This document shows, one piece after another, positions 16,808 through 24,336 of a stretch of 64,000 nt of DNA. Below the pieces are notes generated by a model. It was not told the origin of the DNA. It worked only from the letters and a program-made list of their open reading frames with translations, and searched no databases. The DNA lies in assembly GCF_002127585.1 (NCBI RefSeq), contig NZ_NEGZ01000001.1:310500-374499 (forward strand). Direction: 5' to 3'. This DNA comes from Janthinobacterium sp. GW458P (lineage in GTDB: Bacteria > Pseudomonadota > Gammaproteobacteria > Burkholderiales > Burkholderiaceae_D). The translations under genes and the position numbers were made by a program. The first letter of the stretch is position 1, and each line of letters begins with the position of its first letter.

Positions 16808-18203
16808 CTTCCGCAAGCGCCTGCTGCGGGTGCACCTGGCCGTGATACTCGCCATCGTCGCCTGCACGGCGCTGGCCGGCTACTGGGGCTTGTCGCGCGC
16901 CGTGCGCGGCCAGCTCGACGCGGCCCTGCTGGCGCTGGCCGAAACGGAAATGGCCATGCTGCCAGCCGCGCCGCGCCAGCCCATCCAGGTACACGAAGTG
17001 GCGCCGGGCCTGGCGCCGCCGTCGCTGATGCGGCTCGACCGCCTGGTGCAGATCATCGATGGCGAGGGCCGCGTGCTGGCGCGCAGCCGCAACCTCGAGG
17101 CAGCGCAATTGCCGGCGCCACCGGCCCTGCTGACGCACCTGGCGGCCGGCGACACCGTCTTCGAGACCCTGCCCAAGTTTGGCGAAGAGCCGCTGCGCAT
17201 GGTGTCCGTTCCCGTGCCGTCGTCCGGTTCGCGCCTGGCGGTGCAGGTGGCAGGCTCGCTCGACGACGCCAACCACATACTGGCCGCGGCTACCGTGCTG
17301 TTTGGCGCAATGGCCCTGGCTTTGCTGGCGGCCGTGGGGCTGGCCGGCGAAATGCTCACGCGCCGCGTGCTCGGCGCCATCGACGACGTGGTGCGCCAGG
17401 CGCATTCGATCGGCGAGGCCAGCCTGCACCAGCGCCTGCCCCATCCGGGCACTCCCGATGAAATCGGCCGCCTGGTCGATACCCTGAACGCCATGCTCGA
17501 CCGCCTGGAGCGCGGCTACGACGCGCAGCGGCGCTTCACGGCCGACGCCTCGCATGAATTGCGCTCGCCGCTGTCGCGCCTGCGCACGGAAATCGAAATC
17601 ACCCTGCGCCGCCCGCGCGAGGCGCCCGAGTATGTGGGGGCGCTGGCTTCCTGCCTCGATGAAGTGCAGCGCCTGACGACCCTGGTGGAAGAACTGCTGA
17701 TGCTCACGCGCCTCGATGCGGGTCAGGAGCGCAATGCGGTGGAAACGGTGCACCTCAATCCGCTGCTGCGCGCGGCGGCGCAGCGCCTGGAAAAGGCGGC
17801 CGCGCAGCGCGGCATCCGCATCATGTTTGACGAAGGTGAAGGCGCGCCCGTGCACGCGCGGGTGGCGGCCGGGCCTGCTGACCTGGTGCTGGCCAACTTG
17901 CTCGACAATGCCGTGAAGTTCTCGCCGCCCGACAGCATCATCACCTTGCACGTGTCGCGCGACGGCGGTGATGCGCTGGTGGGCGTGGCCGACGCGGGGC
18001 CGGGCATCGGCGTGGAAGACTTGCCGCACCTGTTCGAACGTTTTTACCGGGGTGCCAAGGCGCGCGCGGGCGAGGCGCCCGGTTTCGGCCTGGGCCTGGC
18101 CCTGTCGCAAGCCATCGTCCATGCGTATGGCGGGCGCATCGAGGCATGCAACCGTCCGCAAGGCGGCGCGCTGTTTACCATGCGCCTGCCCGCCTCAGCG
18201 TGA
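16800..18203 (+). CDS. czcS: Sensor histidine kinase of the metal efflux locus (CzcS/CusS-like)
   Basis: A 467-residue kinase with two membrane helices (about 12-32 and 160-185) around a roughly 125-residue periplasmic sensor. A HAMP linker follows (LIG-type PHPGTPDEIGRLVDTLNAMLDRLE), then HisKA with RRFTADASHELRSPLSRLRTE. The HATPase domain shows NLLDNAVKFSPP, VADAGPGIG and PGFGLGLALSQAIV. The start codon is GTG at 16800, inside the end of czcR, so translation is coupled. Its 3' end overlaps the convergent small gene by nine bases. It is the probable periplasmic metal sensor. Confidence 0.87.
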   Translation: MASFRKRLLRVHLAVILAIVACTALAGYWGLSRAVRGQLDAALLALAETEMAMLPAAPRQPIQVHEVAPGLAPPSLMRLDRLVQIIDGEGRVLARSRNLEAAQLPAPPALLTHLAAGDTVFETLPKFGEEPLRMVSVPVPSSGSRLAVQVAGSLDDANHILAAATVLFGAMALALLAAVGLAGEMLTRRVLGAIDDVVRQAHSIGEASLHQRLPHPGTPDEIGRLVDTLNAMLDRLERGYDAQRRFTADASHELRSPLSRLRTEIEITLRRPREAPEYVGALASCLDEVQRLTTLVEELLMLTRLDAGQERNAVETVHLNPLLRAAAQRLEKAAAQRGIRIMFDEGEGAPVHARVAAGPADLVLANLLDNAVKFSPPDSIITLHVSRDGGDALVGVADAGPGIGVEDLPHLFERFYRGAKARAGEAPGFGLGLALSQAIVHAYGGRIEACNRPQGGALFTMRLPASA

Positions 18204-18506
18204 GGACGCGACGCCTTCCCAGCGCACCTGCCGCACCTGCGGCCAGGCGCCCGCGCGGTTGACGAAGCGCACCAGCACGGCGCGCTGCACGGCCTGGCAC
18301 AGCACCGTGGCGATCAGCTGCACCACTTGCCTGGCCTCGTCCCAGCTGCGCAGCATCTGCGACGGCGCCAGGCCCGCGCCTTTCAGTTCGGCCAGCAGCA
18401 GGCGCACGACGTGGTCGGCCTGCGCCGCGGGGCAGGTGACGGTCAGGCGGTAGGCGGCGACGGCAGGGCCACGTTTGGCAAACCACAACAGCCATTTTTT
18501 CATCAT
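18195..18506 (-). CDS. Free-standing copy of the MgtC C-terminal ACT-like domain
   Basis: A 103-residue protein starting MMKKWLLWFAKRG, encoded directly behind mgtC (its ATG shares one base with the mgtC stop). From residue 19, YRLTVTC.AAQ....VR.LL, through the final V..VRWEGV, it follows the same pattern as the last 85 residues of the preceding MgtC protein (YRVTAVCEAEQ...VRKLML to V.AVRWALV). I read it as a diverged tandem duplicate of that regulatory domain. The frame was chosen over an alternative 117-residue frame because of this similarity. It may modulate MgtC, but the role is unknown. The 3' end overlaps czcS by nine bases. Confidence 0.7.
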   Translation of the reverse strand: MMKKWLLWFAKRGPAVAAYRLTVTCPAAQADHVVRLLLAELKGAGLAPSQMLRSWDEARQVVQLIATVLCQAVQRAVLVRFVNRAGAWPQVRQVRWEGVASSR

Positions 18507-19228
18507 CAGACTCCCCGTTCGGCGACAAATTCCGCGTTGTTGACCAGCGCCCAGCGCACGGCCGAGACGCTGCCTTCCAGGCTTACCTGGCTGACGATCT
18601 GCTCCAGCAATCCCAGGCTGGAGGCGGGCGTGAGCAGGTCGGCCCGCACTTCGATGCGCCCGGCCTGCGGCGCATCTTCGCTGTGCAGCGATTGCAGCAT
18701 CAGCGCCGGCATGCCGCTGATCAAGCCCAGCATCAGCTTGCGCACCTGGACTTCCTGCTCCGCCTCGCACACGGCCGTGACTCTGTAGATGCTTTCCGTC
18801 TCGATGCCCGCTTCGCTGCCGTGGGCGTTGATGCGCTGCGCCAGATGGCGCAGCACCAGGTTGGCGACCAGGACGAAGCCCGTGCCGATGGCAGCTTCCA
18901 GGGAAAATCCCAGGCCGCACAGCACGCCGATGGCGGCCGAGCACCACAGCGTGGCCGCCGTGTTCAGGCCGCGCACCGTCATGCCTTCGCGCATGATGAC
19001 GCCGGCGCCCAGAAAACCGATGCCCGACACCACCTGCGCGGCGATGCGCATATGGCCGGCGCTGTCGCCTTCGAGCACGGAAACCATCACGAACAGCGAG
19101 GCGCCGACGGACACCAGCGCATTCGTGCGCAAGCCCGCCATGCGCTGGCGCAGCTGGCGTTCGGCGCCGATCATGGCGCCCAGGGTCAATGCCGCGGCAA
19201 CGCGCAGCGCAAAGTCAAATACCACCAT
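18506..19228 (-). CDS. mgtC: MgtC/SapB-family inner-membrane protein
   Basis: A 240-residue protein. The N-terminal hydrophobic domain (about 1-140, four or five helices) has the MgtC signature GAMIGAERQLRQRMAGLRTN, and GIGFLGAGVIMREG.TVRGLNTAATLWCSAAIG. The C-terminal ACT-like domain covers about 150-240. In Salmonella and Mycobacterium MgtC acts at low magnesium and in acid or macrophage survival by restraining ATP synthase. Many environmental homologues are uncharacterised. The ATG at 19228, preceded by GGGAGAAATT, was chosen over a 59-residue upstream extension of no family similarity. A leader of about 260 nt precedes it. Confidence 0.85.
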   Translation of the reverse strand: MVVFDFALRVAAALTLGAMIGAERQLRQRMAGLRTNALVSVGASLFVMVSVLEGDSAGHMRIAAQVVSGIGFLGAGVIMREGMTVRGLNTAATLWCSAAIGVLCGLGFSLEAAIGTGFVLVANLVLRHLAQRINAHGSEAGIETESIYRVTAVCEAEQEVQVRKLMLGLISGMPALMLQSLHSEDAPQAGRIEVRADLLTPASSLGLLEQIVSQVSLEGSVSAVRWALVNNAEFVAERGV

Positions 19229-19525
19229 AATTTCTCCCGGCTGGGGAGGAACAGGCAAGTGCACAAGGCGACGAAAATTCGCCCGCAAGGGGGCAGTGGC
19301 CGACGCTGACGAAAAGATGAACGATGAGGAGGGAAGTGGCGGCGAATGGACATCGCCGCTGGTAAAACCGCACCTTGCCGAGGACAAGGCGGGCGGAATG
19401 CGCACGTCTTGCCTAAGGCCGATCGCCGATGGTCAATCGACTACTGTCACTGGAACAAGCACCCACGAGTCACTCCATATCATTGATAACGGGGACAGTC
19501 TAGCCAGTGGGGCCGCTTTGGTCAA
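19229..19525 (-). promoter_or_regulatory. Promoter and long leader of mgtC
   Basis: On the minus strand TTGACC (19525-19520) and TAGACT (19502-19497) are spaced by exactly 17 bp, a good sigma-70 promoter. Initiation near 19490 would leave a leader of about 260 nt before the ATG at 19228. The leader holds a 16-codon frame (MIWSDSWVLVPVTVVD) and a frame beginning MSIRRHFPPHRSSF that runs into mgtC out of frame and is rich in Pro and Arg codons. Regulated leaders with short proline-rich frames are known for Salmonella mgtC. Whether this one works alike is unknown. Confidence 0.5.
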
Positions 19526-19554
19526 CTGAAGCTCTCTTCAGGAAGCCGCCGCGT

Positions 19555-19576
19555 CGTCCCCGCCAATGCGGGGACG
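19555..19576. terminator. Perfect GC-rich hairpin behind the RND pump gene
   Basis: CGTCCCCGC (19555-19563) and GCGGGGACG (19568-19576) form a perfect 9-bp stem with a CAAT loop, 22 bp beyond the stop of the minus-strand RND gene. There is no T-run, so it may stabilise the mRNA 3' end or act as a weak terminator rather than a classical one. Confidence 0.45.
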
Positions 19577-19597
19577 GTGAAGGCGACCAGTCGAAAC

Positions 19598-22500
19598 TTA
19601 ATGGGCGGCGGGTGCCTGGTCGGCGTCGGCCTCGGCATGCTCACCGCCGCCGAAGAAACGCGCGGCGCGCTTGCCCAGGCTATCCAGATAGGTGTAGGCG
19701 ACGGGCACCACCACCAGTGTCAACAGCGTCGAGGTGATGACGCCGCCGATGACGGCGCGGCCCATCGGTGCCTGCGATTCGCCACCGTCGCCCATGCCGA
19801 TGGCCATCGGCAGCATGCCGAAGACCATCGCCAGGGTCGTCATCAGGATGGGCCGCAGACGCACCTGCCCCGCTTCCATCAGCGCCTCGAACTGGCCCAG
19901 GCCTTCGCGCTGGCGCTGGTTGGTGAAGTCGACCAGCAGGATTGCGTTCTTCGTCACTAATCCCATGAGCATGATGAAGCCGATCACGGAGAAGATGTTC
20001 AGGGTGCTGCCCGTGATCAGGAGGGCGGCCAGTACGCCGATCAGTGACAGCGGCAGCGACACCATGATGGCGATCGGTTGCAGGAAGCTGCCGAACTGCG
20101 ACGCCAGCACCAGGTAGATGAAGATCACGGCGATACCCAGCGCCATCATCGCGCCGCCCATGGTTTCGGCCATCTGCTGCGCATTGCCGGCCACGTCGAA
20201 GCGCACGCCGGGCGGCAGGTCGATGGACTTGATGGCCTTCTGCACGTCGGCGTCGACGTCGCCGGCAGGGCGGCCCTGCACGCCCGCATAGATGGCGACC
20301 CGGCGCTGCAAGGCCTGGCGTTTCAGCACCTGCGGACTCGATGACGGCACGAATTCGACCACCTGGCGCAGCGGAATCATGATCGGCTTGCCGTTCGCGT
20401 CAAGCTTGCTCGACGCCAGCGACAGGTCGGCCAGGTCGGCCACTTTCTGACGGCCCGATTTCGGCAGCTGCACGTTGACGTCGTAGTTCTGCCCGTCGGA
20501 CGCCAGCCAGTGGCTGACCGTGTCGCCCGCTACGAACGGCCGCAGCGCATTGCCGATCTGCTGCACCGACAATCCCAGGTCGCTGGCCAGCTCGTTGTTG
20601 ATCTTGACGGTGGTCGACGGATTGGCGCCTTCCTGGCTGTATTCCATGTCGGCCAGGCCCTTGATGCCGCGCATCTTGTCCATCAGGGTGTGCGCCACCG
20701 CATCGAGCTTGCCTTCGTCCGTGCCGAGGATGGCGATGAAGATGGGGCGCTGGCCGACGGACAGGGTGATGCCGGCGATCGGCGCCAGGCGTTCGCGGAT
20801 CAGCTTTTCCAGTTCCTGCTGCGAGCGGCGCTTGTGCGTCTTGATGTCCGTCAGCTTCAGGTTCACTTCAGCCGTGTTGCGTCCATCGGGCGTGCCGATG
20901 TTGGCCACCAGGCTGTCGATCTCGGGAAATTCCTTCAACGCCGTTTCGATCTGGCGCACTTTGCTATCCGTGTATTCGAGGCTGGAGCCGACGGGCGTCT
21001 TGAAGCGCAGGTTGACCCAGCCCTGGTCCGTTTCCGGGAACATCTCGCCGCCTATCATGGGCACGAGCATCAGGCTGCCCGCGAACAGCGCCACGGCCGT
21101 GGCCAGCGTGGTCTTGCGCCAGCGCAAGGCGACAACCAGCACCTTGCCGTACCATACGTGCAGGCGGTCGATGCCCGTCTCGATCCAGGCCATGAAGCGG
21201 CCCAGCCACGGCGCGTACTTGAAGCGGTCCTTGACGGGGTCGCGCCAGACGGACGACAGCATGGGGTCGAGCGTGAAGCTGACGAACAGCGACACGAGCA
21301 CGGCGACGGCCACGGTGATGCCGAACTGCAGGAAGAAGCGGCCGATGATGCCGTCCATGAAGGCGACGGGCACGAACACGGCGACGATGGCGAACGTGGT
21401 GGCCATCACGGCCAGGCCGATTTCATTGGTGCCGTCGTTGGCCGCCTTGTAGTGGTTCTTGCCCATGCCCAGGTGACGCACGATGTTTTCGCGCACGACG
21501 ATGGCGTCATCGATCAACAGGCCTATGCACAAGGACAGCGCCATCAGGGTCAAAAAGTTCAGGGTGAAGCCGAAAGCCTTCATGGCGATGAAGCTGGCCA
21601 GCACGGAAATCGGCAGGGTCAGGCCCGTGATGATGGTCGAGCGCCACGAGTGCAGGAACAGGAAGACGATCACCATGGTCAGCACGGCGCCTTCGATGAT
21701 GGTGCGCTTGACGTTATTAAGCTGGCTTTGCACGCGCTCCGACTCGTCGTCGAGCACGCGCAGCTTGATATCGGGCGGCAGCGTCTTTTGCAAATCAAAC
21801 GCCACTTTCAGGATGCCGGTGCCCACTTCGACCACGTTGGCGTCCTGCACCTTGGTGATTTCCATGGTCACGGCCTGCTGGCCGTTCATGCGCGAGATCG
21901 ACAGTTCTTCCTGCTCGCCGTCGACGACGGTGGCCACCTGGTCCAGGTAGACGGGTCCGACGGCGCGGCGCGCGACGATGATCTTGCCGAATTCGCGCGC
22001 GTCCTTGATCTTGCCTTCCACGCGCACCAGCTGTTCGGCCGCGCCATGGCTGATGGAGCCGGCCGGCAGATTGGTATTCGTCGCCTGGATGGCGCGGATG
22101 ACTTCATCGACGCCGATGCCCTGGGCATTGAGCTCGATCGGCTTCATGCTGATGAGGATCTGGCGCGCGCGCAGGCCGCGCAGCTTGACCTGCCCCACGC
22201 CGGCGACGCCCTGGAAGCGCTTGCTGATGACCTGCTCCGTCATGGTCGACAGCGAGCGCAGGTCGTGCCCGGTCGAGGTCAGCACGATGGTGGCGATGGG
22301 GCGCTCGTTGTCGCCCTCGGCGCGCGCGATGAACGGGTCCTTGGCCTCTTTCGGGAAGCGCGGGCGCACCAGGGCCACCTTGTCGCGCAAGTCCTGCATG
22401 GCCTTGTCCATGTTGGTCGACAGCTCGAATTCCAGGTAGACGCCGGCGCGCCCTTCCCACGAGTTGGCGCGGATGGTCTTGATGCCGCTGACGGTGTTGA

Positions 22501-22711
22501 CGGCGTCCTCGATGGGGCGCGTGATGTCGTTTTCCACCGCTTCGGGCGAGGCGCCCGGGTAGTTCACTTCAATGGCGGCGAACGGAAACTGCACGCTGGG
22601 CATGCTTTCCACGCCCAGGCCCCGGTAGGAGAAGATGCCCAGCACCACCAGCGCCACCATGACCATGGTGGCGAAGACGGGGTTTTGAATGCTGACTTTG
22701 GTCATCCACAT
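19598..22711 (-). CDS. RND efflux permease, hydrophobe/amphiphile (multidrug) type
   Basis: A 1037-residue pump of the HAE-1/AcrB superfamily. The start is typical (VSIQNPVFATMVMVALVVLGIFSYRGL, then YPGASPEAVENDITRPIEDAV). TM4 has the proton-relay aspartates in GLLIDDAIVVRENIVRH. The second half contains GEMFPETDQGWVNLRFKTP. The DD in TM4, in place of the DFGxxVDG of the metal pump upstream, indicates organic substrates such as drugs, solvents or bile-like compounds. It follows its adaptor gene by three bases. No outer-membrane factor is encoded next to it, so it presumably uses a TolC-like protein from elsewhere. The substrate is not predictable. Confidence 0.88.
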   Translation of the reverse strand: MWMTKVSIQNPVFATMVMVALVVLGIFSYRGLGVESMPSVQFPFAAIEVNYPGASPEAVENDITRPIEDAVNTVSGIKTIRANSWEGRAGVYLEFELSTNMDKAMQDLRDKVALVRPRFPKEAKDPFIARAEGDNERPIATIVLTSTGHDLRSLSTMTEQVISKRFQGVAGVGQVKLRGLRARQILISMKPIELNAQGIGVDEVIRAIQATNTNLPAGSISHGAAEQLVRVEGKIKDAREFGKIIVARRAVGPVYLDQVATVVDGEQEELSISRMNGQQAVTMEITKVQDANVVEVGTGILKVAFDLQKTLPPDIKLRVLDDESERVQSQLNNVKRTIIEGAVLTMVIVFLFLHSWRSTIITGLTLPISVLASFIAMKAFGFTLNFLTLMALSLCIGLLIDDAIVVRENIVRHLGMGKNHYKAANDGTNEIGLAVMATTFAIVAVFVPVAFMDGIIGRFFLQFGITVAVAVLVSLFVSFTLDPMLSSVWRDPVKDRFKYAPWLGRFMAWIETGIDRLHVWYGKVLVVALRWRKTTLATAVALFAGSLMLVPMIGGEMFPETDQGWVNLRFKTPVGSSLEYTDSKVRQIETALKEFPEIDSLVANIGTPDGRNTAEVNLKLTDIKTHKRRSQQELEKLIRERLAPIAGITLSVGQRPIFIAILGTDEGKLDAVAHTLMDKMRGIKGLADMEYSQEGANPSTTVKINNELASDLGLSVQQIGNALRPFVAGDTVSHWLASDGQNYDVNVQLPKSGRQKVADLADLSLASSKLDANGKPIMIPLRQVVEFVPSSSPQVLKRQALQRRVAIYAGVQGRPAGDVDADVQKAIKSIDLPPGVRFDVAGNAQQMAETMGGAMMALGIAVIFIYLVLASQFGSFLQPIAIMVSLPLSLIGVLAALLITGSTLNIFSVIGFIMLMGLVTKNAILLVDFTNQRQREGLGQFEALMEAGQVRLRPILMTTLAMVFGMLPMAIGMGDGGESQAPMGRAVIGGVITSTLLTLVVVPVAYTYLDSLGKRAARFFGGGEHAEADADQAPAAH

Positions 22712-22714
22712 GGC

Positions 22715-23956
22715 TTAGTCCTTCCGTGCCAGCACGGCTGCCGGCGCGGCGGGGGCGGCTGGTGTCGCTGCTTGCGCGGCGAAGGTGACGCCGTGGCCCG
22801 GTTTCACGCCATCGAGTCTGGCGATGATGACTTTCGCGCCCGGCACCAGGCCGGACTTGACCTCGGCGTAGCCCTCGTCCTCGTTGCGCAGGCCCAGGGT
22901 GACGGGCTGCGCGACGACCTTGTTGTTCACCAGCGCATACACGACGGGGCCCTGTTTTTCATTGCGCACGGCCGTCAACGGCACCAGCGGCGCCACGGCC
23001 GAGCGCTCGGTGACGATGCTGCCCTTGGCGAACATGCCGCCGCGCAGCGCGCCATCGCCATTGTCGACGGCGATGTAGACGAGCATGGCGCGCGAGCCGC
23101 TCTCGGTGGTGGGGTTGATGCGCGTGACCTTGCCGGCAAAGTCGCGCGCGCCGAAGCCGTCGACCTTGAAGTGCACGTCCTGGCCGATGCGGATGCGGGG
23201 GATGTCCGCGCTGGGCACGGGCGCTTCCAGGGTCAGCTGCGCCAGGTTGACGATGGTATAGACGGGCATGTCGGGCGAGACTTTTTCGCCGGCCTGCAGA
23301 TGGCGCTTGCTGACGATGCCGGCCATCGGTGCGCGGATCACCGTGTCGGCCAGCGCAATGCGGGCCAGGTCGAGCAGGGCGGCGCTGGACTTGACGCCGG
23401 CGCGGGCCAGGTCGACCGAGTTTTGCGTCGTGTCGTAGGCCGTCTGCGAAATGTATTTTTGCTTGAGCAGCGCCTGGCTGTTCGCTTCGTTTTTACTCGC
23501 CATGGCCAGGCGCGCCTGCGCTTCGTCGAGCATGGCTTGCTGCTGCGTCAGGCGCGCGCGCTGGTCGGCCGCGTCGAGGCGCACGAGGATTTGCCCGGCC
23601 ACCACGCTCTGGCCTTCCTGCACGGTGGTTTCATGGATGACGCCCGAGACCTTGGCCTTGATGGTGGCTTGCGTCAGCGGGGCCAGCGAACCGGACAGGG
23701 GCAGGCTGATGCTGAGCGCGCGCGCATCGATGGCGGCCACGTCGCCCTGCGCCAGTTCATGCACGGGCGTCCTGGCCTGTTCCTTTTTCTTGCTCGCTTG
23801 CTGTTCGGCGGCTTTGGCGGCCTGTTGCTTCGATTGCATGACGGTCCAGCCGCCGCCGGCCAGGCCCAGCACGACCAGGATCAATACGGGGGTGCGCCAG
23901 CGCCGGCCGCGCTTGGCTGCAAGGGGGGATGCCGGTGGCAGTGTCTCGTTTTTCAT
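22715..23956 (-). CDS. RND periplasmic adaptor (membrane-fusion) protein
   Basis: A 413-residue adaptor with an N-terminal membrane anchor (TPVLILVVLGLAGGGWTVM). The first lipoyl half (APLTQATIKAKVSGVIHETTVQEGQSVVAGQILVRLD) is followed by a coiled coil (ARLTQQQAMLDEAQARLAMASKNE). The second half is TVIRAPMAGIVSKRHLQAGEKV, and a beta-barrel segment follows. The ATG at 23956 was chosen because it has AGAG upstream and gives a normal anchor. The open frame extends a further 50 residues of unlikely composition. It forms a two-gene operon with the RND permease, three bases apart. Confidence 0.88.
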   Translation of the reverse strand: MKNETLPPASPLAAKRGRRWRTPVLILVVLGLAGGGWTVMQSKQQAAKAAEQQASKKKEQARTPVHELAQGDVAAIDARALSISLPLSGSLAPLTQATIKAKVSGVIHETTVQEGQSVVAGQILVRLDAADQRARLTQQQAMLDEAQARLAMASKNEANSQALLKQKYISQTAYDTTQNSVDLARAGVKSSAALLDLARIALADTVIRAPMAGIVSKRHLQAGEKVSPDMPVYTIVNLAQLTLEAPVPSADIPRIRIGQDVHFKVDGFGARDFAGKVTRINPTTESGSRAMLVYIAVDNGDGALRGGMFAKGSIVTERSAVAPLVPLTAVRNEKQGPVVYALVNNKVVAQPVTLGLRNEDEGYAEVKSGLVPGAKVIIARLDGVKPGHGVTFAAQAATPAAPAAPAAVLARKD

Positions 23957-24336
23957 AGGACTCTTCGATGGAGGCGGCGCGAGGGCTCGGCGCCAGGTCT
24001 CGGTGCGGACCCGGCCTGTCGCTGGCCGGGGGAATTCGGGTAGCGCATCGCCGTGGCGGCCGCAGGCAGCACGCCTGCCGCTGCGGTCGTTCACGGCGAT
24101 ACGCATGTTGCCACTTTAGGAAGATTCAAGCCCGGCCGCCATCGCCGTGCGACAGAGTGCACAAAAACGGGAATGGAATGCAAAAAACGCCGACCGGAGA
24201 CCAATACGGCATGCGACGATGCTTGAGCATCGTCAATGAGCCGATTCTCCGGCGCGCAAGAATGGCAGTGATGGTTGCGCCACCGGACGGGCCGCTCGTT
24301 CGCCGGTTGCGGTGTGGCCGCGCAACGGGGGGCCTG
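23957..24336. other. Divergent intergenic region with one perfect hairpin
   Basis: These 380 bp separate the RND adaptor (minus) from the GGDEF/EAL gene (plus). No gene is convincing here. The only clear structure is GACGATGC (24215-24222) and GCATCGTC (24227-24234) with a TTGA loop. It lies 103 bp before the GGDEF/EAL start and could be an operator or an mRNA leader hairpin. No convincing promoter was found. Confidence 0.4.

Noticed and set aside
18175-18528. A 117-codon alternative frame behind mgtC
   Set aside because: The overlapping frame starting MMKKW matches the MgtC C-terminal domain and abuts mgtC properly.
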